Both the position numbers and the translations under genes were made by a program. DNA of 64,000 nt from NCBI GenBank assembly GCA_963726065.1, contig CAVSAU010000018.1, positions 1 through 64,000 of the forward strand, given 5' to 3'. Under the pieces are notes generated by a model. It was not told where the DNA came from. It worked only from the letters and a program-made list of their open reading frames with translations, and made no database searches. Below are positions 27,177 to 37,367 of this stretch, piece by piece. This stretch comes from Neomesorhizobium sp963726065 (lineage in GTDB: Bacteria; Pseudomonadota; Alphaproteobacteria; Rhizobiales; Rhizobiaceae). Within the stretch, counting starts at the first letter, position 1. Each line of letters begins with the position of its first letter.

Positions 27177-28016
27177 ATGACGTTCAAAACGATCGTTGCC
27201 GTGATCCAGGGCGAGAAAGACGAAGACCGCCTGCTTGATTGCGTATTGCCGCTGGCCAACCACTTCAAAAGCCATGTGATCGGCGTCCATGCGGAACCGA
27301 TGCCGGTTGCCTACACCACGCCGATGGGTTTTCCCGACGCGGAATTCATCCATATCAGCAGCGAACGGAACGAAAAACGCGCCGCCGAGCTTGGCCAGCG
27401 TTATTCGGCGCGCTGCCTGGCCGAGGGCATTTCCGGCGAATGGCGCAGCCTGGAGAGTTTTTCCGGCGACAGCGCCCTCTCCTCGCTTGCGTCGGCACGC
27501 TGCGCCGACCTGATCGTGGCCGTCCAGTCCAATCCAGACGGCGATTCCATCTCCAGCGCCAATCTCGAGGGCTTGCTGTTCGAGGCCGGGCGTCCGGTTC
27601 TTTTCGTTCCTTACGCCGCCTCCGTCACCGGCACGTTCCGAAAGGTGCTGATTGCCTGGAACGGCTCTCGCGAAGCAGCGCGCGCCGTGTTTGACGCGCT
27701 GCCCTTTATTATGGACGCCGACGAGGTCGAGGTTCTCGTGGTCGACGCCGAGGACGATGAGGAGCAGGATGCCACGGTGGCCGCGGCCGATATCGCCGCC
27801 AGTCTCGGCCGCCATGGCGTTCACGTCACAGTTGTCAACGAGAAGTCGGCGGGACTGTCGATCGGCACGGTCATCGAGAACCACACCGCCGAAGCCAAGC
27901 CGGACATGATCGTAATGGGCGCTTACAGTCATTCCTGGCTGCGGGAGTTCCTGTTCGGCGGCGTCACCCGCACGCTTCTGCACTCGATGCCGGTACCGAC
28001 CTTTATGTCGCGCTGA
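27177..28016 (+). CDS. Universal stress protein with tandem Usp-like halves
   Basis: 279 residues, about twice a single Usp domain. The N-terminal half starts MTFKTIVAVIQGEKDEDRLL and lacks a clear nucleotide loop. The C-terminal half has KVLIAWNGSREAARAV and ends with the ATP-binding-type motif MGAYSHSWLREFLFGGVTRTLL. GGAG 7 bp upstream of ATG 27177 fixes the start. Such proteins support survival under stress; nothing in the neighbourhood narrows the role. Confidence 0.9.
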   Translation: MTFKTIVAVIQGEKDEDRLLDCVLPLANHFKSHVIGVHAEPMPVAYTTPMGFPDAEFIHISSERNEKRAAELGQRYSARCLAEGISGEWRSLESFSGDSALSSLASARCADLIVAVQSNPDGDSISSANLEGLLFEAGRPVLFVPYAASVTGTFRKVLIAWNGSREAARAVFDALPFIMDADEVEVLVVDAEDDEEQDATVAAADIAASLGRHGVHVTVVNEKSAGLSIGTVIENHTAEAKPDMIVMGAYSHSWLREFLFGGVTRTLLHSMPVPTFMSR

Positions 28017-28019
28017 ATG

Positions 28020-28122
28020 GAGCATTTTGCAGCCAAACGGAATCATTTTGGCGTTCGCATAAATGCGGCTAAACAAACAGATAGAGCGCAATGCCGGTTC
28101 AACTTGAATGCATTCCGCTCTC
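28020..28122. repeat. Dispersed intergenic repeat, copy 1
   Basis: About 100 bp beginning AGCATTTTGCAGCCAAACGG and ending GAATGCATTCCGCTCT. Closely similar sequences lie at 44138-44240 and, in part, at 49336-49427. Internal palindromes (GGAATCATTTTGG and AGAGCG...CGCTCT) indicate a mosaic palindromic element of the type found across rhizobial genomes. Confidence 0.7.
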
Positions 28123-28246
28123 TAAAGGCATGCCGCCGCGCTTCCAGCCGTGGCGGCACTTGCCAAGCCACAGGCTTTCCGGTTAATTCCGCCCGCATTC
28201 CCTGACCTTGTCCGCGCCCGCGTGCGCGCTCTGGAGTGCGCCATTT

Positions 28247-28744
28247 ATGTCCCTTCCTGAAAAAGCCTTCCCCGTCTCCTGGGACCAGTTTCACCGCGAC
28301 GCGCGGGCGCTTGCCTGGCGGCTCGCCGGTGTCAACGGCAACTGGAAGGCCATTGTCTGCATCACCCGGGGCGGCCTGGTGCCGGCGGCGATCATTTCGC
28401 GCGAACTCGGCATTCGCCTCATCGAGACGGTCTGCGTGGCGTCTTACCACGAATATGTCGAGCAAGGTCAGCTCGACGTGTTGAAAGAAGTGTCGCCCTC
28501 GCTGCTTGAAAACGAAGGCAGCAGCATCCTGATCATCGACGACCTGACCGATACCGGCAAAACCGCCGCCATCGTTCGCGCGATGATGCCGCAGGCGCAT
28601 TTTGCCACCGTTTACGCCAAGCCCAAAGGCCGTCCGCTCGTCGATACGTTCGTCACTGAGGTCAGCCAGGATACATGGATCTATTTTCCATGGGACATGG
28701 GTTTCACCTATCAGAAGCCGATCGCCGAACATCACCGCGGCTAA
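28247..28744 (+). CDS. gpt: Xanthine (guanine) phosphoribosyltransferase
   Basis: 165 residues, the length of XGPRT. It has the PRPP-binding motif ILIIDDLTDTGKT, the N-terminal CITRGGLVPAAIISREL, and a C-terminal WIYFPWDMGF with the aromatic/acidic purine-site residues. It converts xanthine or guanine plus PRPP into the nucleotide in purine salvage. I start at ATG 28247, which gives the family length; the upstream frame from 28208 adds 13 unsupported residues. Confidence 0.9.
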   Translation: MSLPEKAFPVSWDQFHRDARALAWRLAGVNGNWKAIVCITRGGLVPAAIISRELGIRLIETVCVASYHEYVEQGQLDVLKEVSPSLLENEGSSILIIDDLTDTGKTAAIVRAMMPQAHFATVYAKPKGRPLVDTFVTEVSQDTWIYFPWDMGFTYQKPIAEHHRG

Positions 28745-28946
28745 GGCATCTCTGAGGCGTAAAGCGGGGGCGACGCCGTTTTTCACTGCTAACAGACGCC
28801 CCTGATCTTCATTTATTTGTGCAGTCGTCGCGTTCGCCCTGCTTTTGGCGGGTTTACATGTTGTTTTTACTTTTAAAACACATAATTAGCGCAGATAATT
28901 CGTGAGACGGCAAACGAATCAACGTACGGGAAGCCCTTTTTCAGGC

Positions 28947-29432
28947 ATGGTCAGCCACACCACGCGCAACCGCATAACCGAGCGGGTTAGGCGCCTCTTC
29001 GGAGGCAAGCCTTGCCGGCTGCAGGTAGCTGCCTTGCCTTGGCGCAAGACGCCCACCGGCGTGGAAGTGATGCTGATCACCAGCCGCGACACCGGCCGCT
29101 GGGTGCTGCCCAAGGGCTGGCCCGAGGGCAGCGAGCAGTTGTTTGACACGGCAGCCCGCGAGGCCGCCGAAGAAGCAGGCATCGGCGGCGCCATCGCGCG
29201 TTTCGAGATCGGCAGCTATTTTTACAGCAAGGTGCTTTCGACCGGCATGGAGCGGCGCTGCGAAGTGCTGGTCTTTCCGCTCGAGGTCGACGAGGTGGCA
29301 ACCGCCTGGCCGGAAAAGAAGCAGCGCAACCGCAAATGGTTTGCGCCGGCCGATGCGGTCAGCCGGGTCAAGGAAGCGGATCTTGGCGAGTTGATCGCCC
29401 GCTTCGCCAAAAATCCCCGTGCCTACGCCTGA
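28947..29432 (+). CDS. Nudix hydrolase
   Basis: About 161 residues. The Nudix box is complete: G-x5-E-x7-R-E-x2-E-E-x-G, running from GWPEGSEQ to EEAGI (about residues 62-84). The family string GRWVLPKGWPEGSE is typical of the DIPP/Ap4A-type Nudix enzymes, which cleave dinucleoside polyphosphates or inositol pyrophosphates. The start is uncertain: GTG 28902 would add 15 residues, and neither start has a strong Shine-Dalgarno. Confidence 0.88.
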   Translation: MVSHTTRNRITERVRRLFGGKPCRLQVAALPWRKTPTGVEVMLITSRDTGRWVLPKGWPEGSEQLFDTAAREAAEEAGIGGAIARFEIGSYFYSKVLSTGMERRCEVLVFPLEVDEVATAWPEKKQRNRKWFAPADAVSRVKEADLGELIARFAKNPRAYA

Positions 29433-29524
29433 GCTGCGCTGACCCTCCGACTTGCATTTCCTGCAAACGACATGAAACTGCAGCATCGCCTCCGTAATCT
29501 GTCGCGGGGATTGCGGATTCGAAC

Positions 29525-31078
29525 ATGAACGTGGCCAACCGCAAGATCCCCAAACGCATCCTCGACAAGGATCTCGACAAATTCACCAATGTCGAGGAAG
29601 CCGCCCGTTTCCTGGGACGCGGCCTCTTCACGCCGGGCTTGGCGCTGCTTTTCCTGGCTGCGGCGGCCATCGTTGCCTCATTCTACGTTTTCGGCGAACC
29701 GCGCGGCGCGATGGTCATCGCCGCCGCCGCGATCGCCGGCTACATGGCGCTCAACATCGGCGCCAACGATGTCGCCAACAACGTGGGGCCGGCGGTTGGC
29801 GCTCGCGCCATCACCATGGGCGGCGCGCTCGCCATGGCGGCGGTTGCCGAAACTGCCGGCGCCCTGCTTGCGGGAGGGCGGGTCGTCGAGACCATAGCCA
29901 GCGGCATTATCTTTCCGGCAACCGTTTCCAACCCGGATATTCTGATCCGGGTAATGGTGGCCGCCCTCATCGCCTCGGCATCGTGGATCCACCTGTCGAC
30001 CTGGCTGAACGCCCCGGTGTCCACCACCCACGCCATCGTCGGCGGCGTCGTCGGCGCCGGTGCGGCTGCGGCCGGGCTTTCGGCGATCAACTGGTCGTCC
30101 ATGAGCGCGATCACCGCCAGTTGGGTCTTCTCGCCGGTGCTCGGCGGCGCTATCGCAGCCCTTTTGCTGGCCTTCGTCGAAACGGCGATCATCTACAAGG
30201 ACGACAAGATCGCCGCGGCGCGCCGCTGGGTGCCATTGCTGATCGCCACCATGGCAGGCGCCTTTGCGGCCTATCTGGCAACACTCGGCGTCGGAAAGGT
30301 GATCGTGCTGGAAACACCGACTGTCGCCGCCATCGGCGTCGGCTTTTTCGTCTCCGCCTGGGTCGTTTTCCATCGCATCGTCGCCAGGCAATCCAAGGGG
30401 CTGGAAAACCGCAACCAGTCGCTCAGACGCTTGTTCATCATCCCGCTGGTCATTTCGGCCGGGCTTTTGTCATTCGCGCACGGCGCCAACGATGTCGCCA
30501 ATGCCGTGGGACCGCTGGCAGCGATCATCTCGGCCAACGCCGGCGCGGTTTCCACCGAAGCGACCGTGCCGTTCTGGGTGATGCTGATCGGCGCCCTCGG
30601 CATCTCCGTCGGCCTGCTGCTGTTCGGGCCGCGCCTCATTCGCATCGTCGGCGCCGAGATCACCAAGCTCAATCCGCTGCGCGCCTTCTGCATTGCGCTG
30701 TCGACTGCATTCACGGTTATCGTGGCGTCATGGCTCGGTTTGCCGGTCAGCACCACCCACATCGCGGTAGGCTCCGTCTTCGGTGTCGGTTTTTACCGCG
30801 AATGGTCGGCAATCCGCTCGATCCGACGCCGCGCCTACCTGCATCGCAAAAGCGAACTGCTCCGCAACGAGGCCACGCTGCCGGAACCGGTCGTTGCTCC
30901 CGCTGCCCCGGTCGATCCACGCGCCGGCGGTAAGAAAGGCTCGCAGCAGGAAATCATCCGCCGCCGACTGGTGCGCCGCGCGCATGTCAGGACAATCGTC
31001 GCCGCGTGGGTAACCACCGTGCCGGCCTCGGCGGGGCTGGCCGCATTGTTTTTCTACCTGCTCGGCATCGTGTCCTAG
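29525..31078 (+). CDS. pit: Low-affinity inorganic phosphate transporter, PiT family
   Basis: 517 residues with about 11 membrane segments. Both halves carry the PHO4-family repeat: NIGANDVANNVGPAVGAR near residue 76 and FAHGANDVANAVGPLAAI near residue 318, plus PVSTTHAIVGGVVGAG and PVSTTHIAVGSVFGVG. These are the conserved cation/phosphate-binding segments. A hydrophilic tail of about 45 residues precedes the last helix. It imports phosphate with H+ or metal-phosphate complexes. No accessory PhoU-like gene lies beside it. Confidence 0.94.
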   Translation: MNVANRKIPKRILDKDLDKFTNVEEAARFLGRGLFTPGLALLFLAAAAIVASFYVFGEPRGAMVIAAAAIAGYMALNIGANDVANNVGPAVGARAITMGGALAMAAVAETAGALLAGGRVVETIASGIIFPATVSNPDILIRVMVAALIASASWIHLSTWLNAPVSTTHAIVGGVVGAGAAAAGLSAINWSSMSAITASWVFSPVLGGAIAALLLAFVETAIIYKDDKIAAARRWVPLLIATMAGAFAAYLATLGVGKVIVLETPTVAAIGVGFFVSAWVVFHRIVARQSKGLENRNQSLRRLFIIPLVISAGLLSFAHGANDVANAVGPLAAIISANAGAVSTEATVPFWVMLIGALGISVGLLLFGPRLIRIVGAEITKLNPLRAFCIALSTAFTVIVASWLGLPVSTTHIAVGSVFGVGFYREWSAIRSIRRRAYLHRKSELLRNEATLPEPVVAPAAPVDPRAGGKKGSQQEIIRRRLVRRAHVRTIVAAWVTTVPASAGLAALFFYLLGIVS

Positions 31079-31186
31079 CAATTCTGCGGCTCTTGCACCC
31101 ACCTCGGGCGGCATCGGCAACTTGCCGCCGGTCCTCCCGGCGTGTTCTCATCACGTCGGGACCGAACGGCATCGAAGCGGACTATC

Positions 31187-31909
31187 ATGGACAAGACACA
31201 GCGCCTGTTCGCCATCATGGATTCGCTGCGCCGCCATCGCCAGCCGATCACGGCCGAAAGGCTGGCTGAGGAATTCTCCGTTTCGGTGCGCACGCTCTAC
31301 CGAGATGTGCAGACGCTGATCGGGCTTGGCGCGCCGATCGATGGCGAAGCCGGCGTCGGCTATATCCTGCGGCCCGGATTTTTCCTGCCGCCGCTGATGT
31401 TTTCGCCGGAAGAACTCGAGGCTCTGGTCCTCGGCGCCCGCTGGGTTGAAAGCCGTCCCGACGAAAGCCTGGCCAAGGCGGCGGCACGCGCACTCGGCAA
31501 GATCGCCACGGCGACGCCCGAGGATTTGCGCGACAAGATCGGCGCCACGGGCTTGTGGCCGGTCCAGGCCGCGGCCATACCCGCCAAGGAGCCGCTGCTC
31601 GGCGTCGTGCGCGAGGCGATGCGGGTGGAAAAGACGCTTCACATCTCCTACGCCGACGAGAACGGTGCGGAAACCGAACGGCCGATCTGGCCGATCGCGC
31701 TCGCCTATTACGAGGACAAGCACATTCTCGCCGCCTGGTGCACGATGCGCCAGGCGCTGCGCAATTTCCGCATCGACCGGGTGCGGTCGGCCCGCCAGGG
31801 CGAAGAGCGATTCGGCAAGCGCCGTGTCGTCTTGATGAAGATGTGGGAAGAAGCCTGGCAGGCGGACCGGCAGGCGCGCCGCGCCCGCTATGAAAAAGCC
31901 GGCGGGTAG
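31187..31909 (+). CDS. YafY-type HTH/WYL-domain transcriptional regulator
   Basis: 240 residues. The N-terminal HTH_11 reads RLFAIMDSLRRHRQPITAERLAEEFSVSVRTLYRDVQTL; the WYL domain follows, with KTLHISYADENGAETERPIWPIALAYYEDKHILAAWC and a C-terminal FRIDRVRS segment. WYL domains bind nucleic acid or small ligands. ATG 31187 sets the HTH at the N-terminus. No obvious target; it stands alone. Confidence 0.9.
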   Translation: MDKTQRLFAIMDSLRRHRQPITAERLAEEFSVSVRTLYRDVQTLIGLGAPIDGEAGVGYILRPGFFLPPLMFSPEELEALVLGARWVESRPDESLAKAAARALGKIATATPEDLRDKIGATGLWPVQAAAIPAKEPLLGVVREAMRVEKTLHISYADENGAETERPIWPIALAYYEDKHILAAWCTMRQALRNFRIDRVRSARQGEERFGKRRVVLMKMWEEAWQADRQARRARYEKAGG

Positions 31910-32334
31910 CGCCGCGCCCGCCGATGGAAAACCGAAGCCAATCTGCCGCCGGCCAAGGTGATTCGCCCGAACGTGCCGCCGCCGCGCCGGCAGCGAGTTC
32001 GCGCGGGTGTTTTTCCAGCGCTCTCGCCAGCGGCGCAAAGCACGCTTTTTCCGGGCCTTCTTCTCCCCGTTATCCACATTCGTGACACACAAGATATTGG
32101 GGTCACAATTCCTTCAAAAACGAATCCTTGACGCGCCGGTACGAGTCGCCTTTTATTGATCATGCGCTCCTGTTGCGGGCGTGGCCGGAGTGTTCTCGGG
32201 CCGGTCTTTTTCCGGATTATGTGTGAAGTTTTCAGCTTTCCGCCCCTGTCACGAGGCAGGCGGGAGCGGTGGGATTTTGCGTGCCGATTGGGCGTCGGAA
32301 AACGGGATCGGGTACTGGAATAAATATGTTGTTA
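31910..32334. other. Intergenic region upstream of the NrdR boxes
   Basis: No gene is supported here. A stretch near 32075-32100 (CGTGACACACAAGATATTGGGGTCAC) has GTGAC/GTCAC ends and a core resembling an NrdR half site, but it is far from the main boxes. I looked for cobalamin-riboswitch consensus elements, because the next gene is a B12 enzyme, and saw none. Confidence 0.4.
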
Positions 32335-32382
32335 ACACTATATTTAGTGTTTGCGGGCAGCATATGGCACCAGATAATGTGA
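32335..32382 (+). promoter_or_regulatory. Tandem NrdR boxes upstream of nrdJ
   Basis: Box 1, ACACTATATTTAGTGT (32335-32350), is a near-perfect palindrome and matches the NrdR consensus acaCwAtATaTwGtgt. Box 2, GCACCAGATAATGTGA (32367-32382), is a weaker match in the same phase; the 16-bp gap is the spacing usual for paired NrdR boxes. NrdR represses ribonucleotide reductase genes when ATP/dATP status is high. A leader of about 230 bp without recognisable structure follows before nrdJ. Confidence 0.75.
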
Positions 32383-32613
32383 ACCTCCCTCGACGAGGGA
32401 ATCACAATCAGGCGTCAGACAAGGGACCGCGGGGTCTCGCGCAAAGCTGGCAAAAGCCCCGGAATTCGCGGGATGGCCGGCCGCTCGCAGGAACCTGCAG
32501 ATGGAGAGCCGGCTGTCTTGGGGGACGGCCGGAATGCGGTGGACATTGCGCCTTTCGCGGAGACTGCGGTTTCCCCTGGAAGGTGCTATATATAGGGACT
32601 GAGGACCAGAAAA

Positions 32614-35600
32614 ATGCGCATCGAACGTCGTTTCACCAAGGACGGTCAATCGCCCTATGCGGAGATCGAATTCCGCAAGGCGCTCTCCGAGATCAAGAAC
32701 CCGGACGGCTCGGTCGTGTTCCGGCTCGACGACATCGACGTGCCGGCGCAGTTCAGCCAGGTCGCCGACCGACATCCTGGCGCAGAAATATTTCCGCAAG
32801 GCCGGCGTGCCGGCGCGGCTGAAGAAGGTCGAGGAGAACGACGTTCCCTCCTTCCTGTGGCGCTCGGTCGCCGACGAGGCCGAACTCGCCGAAGCTGCCC
32901 GAGAGCGAGCGCTACGTCTCCGAGACCGACGCCCGCCAGGTCTTCGACCGGCTGGCCGGCACCTGGACCTATTGGGGCTGGAAGGGCGGCTATTTCGCTC
33001 GGAGGAAGACGCCCTCGCCTTCCGCGACGAGCTCGCCTACATGCTCGCCACCCAGCGCGTCGCGCCGAATTCGCCGCAATGGTTCAACACCGGCCTGCAC
33101 TGGGCCTATGGCATCGACGGTCCCGGCCAGGGCCATTTCTACGTCGACCCCTTCACCGGCAAGCTGACCAAGTCGAAGTCGGCCTACGAGCATCCGCAGC
33201 CGCATGCCTGCTTCATCCAGGGCGTCGCCGACGACCTCGTCAACGAGGGCGGCATCATGGACCTGTGGGTGCGCGAGGCGCGGCTGTTCAAATACGGCTC
33301 CGGCACCGGCTCCAATTTCTCGATGCTGCGCGGCGAAGGCGAAAAGCTGTCGGGCGGCGGCCGGTCGTCGGGCCTGATGAGCTTCCTGAAGATCGGCGAC
33401 CGCGCCGCCGGCGCCATCAAGTCGGGCGGCACGACGCGCCGCGCCGCCAAGATGGTGGTGGTCGACGTCGACCACCCCGACATCGAGGCCTACATCGACT
33501 GGAAGGTCAAGGAGGAGCAGAAGGTCGCCTCGCTGGTGACCGGCTCCAAGATCGTGCGCCAGCACCTCGACCGCCATCATGAAGGCCTGCGTCAACTGCG
33601 AAGGCCATGACGACGATTGCTTCGATCCGTCGATCAACCCGGCGCTGAAGCGCGAGATCAAGGCCGCCAAGAAGAACGCGGTGCCGGAGAACTACATCTA
33701 CCGCGTCATCCAGTTCGCCAGGCAGGGCTACACGGACATCGAGTTCAAGACCTACGACACCGACTGGGATTCGGAGGCCTACCTCACCGTTTCCGGCCAG
33801 AACTCCAACAATTCCGTCTCGCTGAAGGACGACTTCCTGCGCGCCGTCGAGAAGGACGAAGACTGGAACCTTATCCGCCGCATCGACGGCAAGGTTCACA
33901 AGACGCTGAAGGCGCGCGACCTGTGGGAAAAGATCGGCTACGCCGCTTGGGCGTCGGCCGATCCCGGCCTGCACTTCAACACCACCATGAACGACTGGCA
34001 CACCTCGCCGGCCGCCGGCCCGATCCGCGCGTCGAACCCGTGCTCGGAATACATGTTCCTCGACGACACGGCCTGCAACCTTGCCTCGATCAACCTTCTG
34101 CCCTATCGCAACGCCGACGGAACCATCGACATTTCGCCGCTACGAGCACACCGTCCGCCTGTGGACGATCGTGCTCGAAATCTCGGTGATGATGGCGCAG
34201 TTCCCGTCGAAGGAGATCGCCAAGCTCTCCTACGAATACCGCACGCTCGGCCTCGGCTATGCCAATATCGGCGGCCTGCTGATGACCTCCGGCATTCCTT
34301 ACGACTCGGCGGAAGGCCGCGCCATCTGCGCGGCGCTGACCTCGATCATGACCGGCGTCGCCTACGCGACTTCCGCCGAGATGGCAGGTGAACTCGGGGC
34401 CTTCCCCGACTACGACCGCAACGCCACCAACATGCTGCGCGTCATGCGCAACCACCGCCGCGCCGCCTATGGAGACCGCGACGGCTATGAGAAGCTTGCC
34501 GTCAACCCGGTGCCGCTCAACGCCTCCGACCTGAAGCAGGCCGAGCTTGGCGAGCACGCCAAGGCTGCCTGGGACCGCGCCATCGAGCTCGGCGAGGAGC
34601 ATGGCTACCGCAATGCGCAGGCGACCGTGATCGCGCCGACCGGCACGATCGGCTTGGTCATGGATTGCGACACCACCGGCATCGAGCCCGACTTCGCCTT
34701 GGTGAAGTTCAAGAAGCTTGCCGGCGGCGGTTATTTCAAGATCATCAACCGCGCCGTGCCCGAGGCGCTGCGCACCTTGGGCTATTCCGAGAGCCAGATC
34801 GCCGAGATCGAGGCCTATGCGGTCGGCCACGGCAATCTCAACCAGGCGCCGGGCGTCAATCCCGGTTCGCTCAGGGCAAAAGGCTTCACCGACGAGAAGA
34901 TCGCCGCTGTCAACGCCGCGCTGAAGAGCGCCTTCGACATCAAGTTCGTCTTCAACCAGTGGACGCTGGGTGCGGACTGGGTGAAGGAGACCTTTGGCTT
35001 CACCGACGAGCAGCTCGGCGATTTTTCGTTCGAGATCCTGCCTGCCCTGGGCTTCACCCGCAAGGAGATCGAGGCCGCCAATATCCATGTCTGCGGCGCC
35101 ATGACGCTCGAAGGCGCGCCGTTCCTCAAGGACGAGCACCTTGCCGTCTTCGACTGCGCCACCCCGTGCGGCAAGATCGGCAAGCGCTACCTCTCGGCGG
35201 AATTCGCATATCCGCATGATGGCCGCCGCGCAGCCCTTCATCTCGGGCGCCATTTCCAAGACCATCAACATGCCCAACGAGGCGACGGTCGAGGATTGCA
35301 AGGAAGCCTACATGCTGTCCTGGAAGCTGGCGCTGAAGGCCAACGCGCTCTACCGCGACGGCTCGAAGCTCTCGCAGCCACTCAACGCCTCGCTGCTGGC
35401 CGGTGACGACGAGGAAGACGACATCATCGACGAGATCGCCGCCGCGCCTACCGCCGCCAAGGCCGCGCTTGTCACCGAGAAGATCGTCGAGCGCGTCGTC
35501 GAGCGGCTCTACCGCGACCGCGAGAAGCTGCCGAACCGCCGCCAGGGCTACACCCAGAAGGCGATCGTCGGCGGCCACAAGGTCTACCTCAGGACCGGCG

Positions 35601-36454
35601 AATTCGGTGACGGAAGGCTCGGCGAGATCTTCATCGACATGCACAAGGAAGGTGCCGCCTTCCGCGCCATGATGAACAACTTCGCCATCGCCATCTCGCT
35701 CGGCCTGCAATATGGCGTGCCGCTCGACGAATATGTCGAGGCCTTCACCTTTACCAAGTTCGAGCCGGCCGGCATGGTGCAGGGCAACGACGCGATCAAG
35801 AACGCCACGTCGATCCTCGACTACGTGTTCCGCGAACTAGCCGTCTCCTATCTCGGCCGCCACGACCTTGCCCATGTCGACACGTCCGACTTCGGCAACA
35901 CCGCGCTCGGCAAGGGTATCCAGGAAGGCAAGACCAACCTCGTGTCGACCGGCTGGACGCGCGGCCACAAGCCAACGCTGGTTGCCGGCGGCAGCGAGCC
36001 GAAGGGTTCGGCCGCAACGGCCACCCCTGCCCCGCAGCGCGCCGCTCCAACCGCGTTTTCGGGTTCCAACGTGCGCGCCATTTCGTCGGGCGCCACGGTG
36101 ACGGCGCTGAAGCCGGTGGTGACCGAGCTCAGCGACGGCGCCACGGCCTTCAAGCGCGACTATGAGGAGCGAGCGAAGGAACTGGCCGAGGAGATCGCCG
36201 AGGAAAACCATCCGGACCTGTTCGAGGACGAGACGGAAGGCTCGGCCGCGACCGCGCTGTTCTCCGACAAGGCGCAGGCCGACGCTTCGGCCGCCAAAGC
36301 CGAAGCCAAGGCGCTCGCCACCGAACGCCGCGCCAAGGCATTGATGCAGGGCTACACCGGCAACATGTGCTCGGAGTGCCAGAACTTCACCATGGTCCGC
36401 AACGGCACCTGCGAGAAGTGCGACACGTGTGGAGCGACGAGCGGGTGTTCGTAA
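32614..36454 (+). CDS. nrdJ: B12-dependent (class II) ribonucleotide reductase, frameshifted
   Basis: Makes deoxyribonucleotides from ribonucleotides with adenosylcobalamin. About 1,275 residues when joined, the rhizobial NrdJ length. Recognisable parts are PNSPQWFNTGLHWAY, GSGTGSNFSMLRGEGE, SNPCSEYMFLDDTACNLASINLLPY (active-site region), FEPAGMVQGNDAIKNATSILDYVFRELA, and a C-terminal tail with two pairs of CxxC cysteines (CSEC...CEKCDTCG) that bind metal or relay electrons. Frames change near 32768 (extra G), 32893, 33000, 33550 (extra G), 34140 (extra C) and 35205 (extra T). It is the only RNR in the window and normally the housekeeping one, so these are probably sequence errors. Confidence 0.92.
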
Positions 36455-36458
36455 GGCG

Positions 36459-36781
36459 CTAGTACATCAGGAAAAGAGACAAGCTCGGCCCGGTCGCAAG
36501 ACCGGGCCAGAACCGCAGCACGCGGAAGCCGCGTGCCTTCAACTCGGCGTCGCGGATAGGGTCGCGCATCTACTGCGCATGCTGGCTGCCGTCGATCTCG
36601 ACGATGAGTTTCCCTTTAAGGCAAAGGAAGTCGGCCACGTAGCGCCCGATCGGCACTGCCGTCGGAATTTCATCTTGTCGTTGCGCAGTTCCCGCCACAG
36701 CTTGTCCTCAGCCTCCGCCATGTCACGGCGAAGCTGGCGTGCAAACTGGCGCTTGGCTGGTGGTATAGACTGGTGCGGCAT
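36459..36781 (-). pseudogene. DUF559 (endonuclease-like) gene remnant
   Basis: The N-terminal part, FARQLRRDMAEAEDKLWRELRNDKMKFRRQ, is typical of DUF559, a Vsr/restriction-endonuclease-like fold. One missing base near 36655 moves the frame to PIGRYVADFLCLKGKLIVEIDGSQHAQ, which holds the D...E-x-D catalytic-type residues. An in-frame TAG then follows, after which RDAELKARGFRVLRFWPG continues to 36459. Both a frameshift and a nonsense codon are needed to explain it, so real decay is likely here even if the indel is technical. Confidence 0.65.
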
Positions 36782-36809
36782 GGTGATAAATTACGCCTGC
36801 GCAGCACTT

Positions 36810-36910
36810 CGTCCAGCACCCCTCATCCGACCTCGCTTCGCTCGGCCTCCTCCCCCTCCCCTTGCAGGAGATGGTGGCCGACCCCGAGCTTGTCGAGGGG
36901 GTGCTGGACG
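36810..36910. repeat. Long-armed inverted repeat
   Basis: Arms CGTCCAGCACCCCTC (36810-36824) and GAGGGGGTGCTGGACG (36895-36910) are near-perfect complements, enclosing about 70 bp that includes CCTCGCTTCGCTCGGCC. It lies in the gene-poor gap between the DUF559 remnant and the small ORF at 37077 and resembles the short palindromic dispersed repeats of rhizobia. Confidence 0.55.
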
Positions 36911-37076
36911 AGTAAATCCCTCACCCACGGAACAAATCACTCTCTCCCGTATTACTCTTGGTGGTGCACGGGAGACGAGACGACATGTTCAGACGCATCT
37001 ATTCCGCCCTCGCCTGGTTCCTGGCGGTGTGTCCGGCCGAAACGGCCGACTTTCGACCACTGCGGAGGAAGAGGTC

Positions 37077-37229
37077 ATGATCCGGCTGCTGATTGCCGCA
37101 GCGCTCGGCTACGCAGCCTACAGGATCGTCGAGGAGACGGTCGCGAGCATCCCCCGGGAGTTCGAGCCTATGCCCGACGCGCCCCGCAAACCGCGGCCCA
37201 GCGCCTCCAGAGCCGCCAGGCGGGCGTGA
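37077..37229 (+). CDS. Very small membrane-type protein
   Basis: 50 residues starting MIRLLIAAALGYAAYRIVEETV, preceded by the purine-rich GAGGAAGAGG 2-3 bp before the ATG. One N-terminal hydrophobic segment (residues 3-16) is followed by a proline/arginine-rich polar tail. The family is not recognised. The good Shine-Dalgarno and clean amphipathic layout favour a real gene. Confidence 0.5.
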   Translation: MIRLLIAAALGYAAYRIVEETVASIPREFEPMPDAPRKPRPSASRAARRA

Positions 37230-37315
37230 AACGGCGACGGCGGCACGGGTGCAGCTGAAACGCCGGCTGGCGCGGTGACGCGCCTCAAAGGCGTCAATCC
37301 CCGATTCCAGCCAAA

Positions 37316-37346
37316 AGAAAAGCCGGGCTTTGGACCCGGCCTTTCA
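37316..37346 (-). terminator. Intrinsic terminator after hupB
   Basis: Reading leftward, GGCCGGGTCCAAAGCCCGGC forms a GC-rich hairpin followed by TTTTCTTTT, about 25 bp past the hupB stop. Confidence 0.8.
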
Positions 37347-37367
37347 GAAACAAAACTCTACGAACTA

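Noticed and set aside
32383..32613. Cobalamin riboswitch in the nrdJ leader
   Set aside because: No B12-box-like consensus or the expected core pairing could be found by eye.
32614..36454. nrdJ as a true pseudogene
   Set aside because: All breaks are single-base indels with conserved motifs on either side, and the gene is the expected housekeeping reductase with intact regulation, so sequence error is the better explanation.
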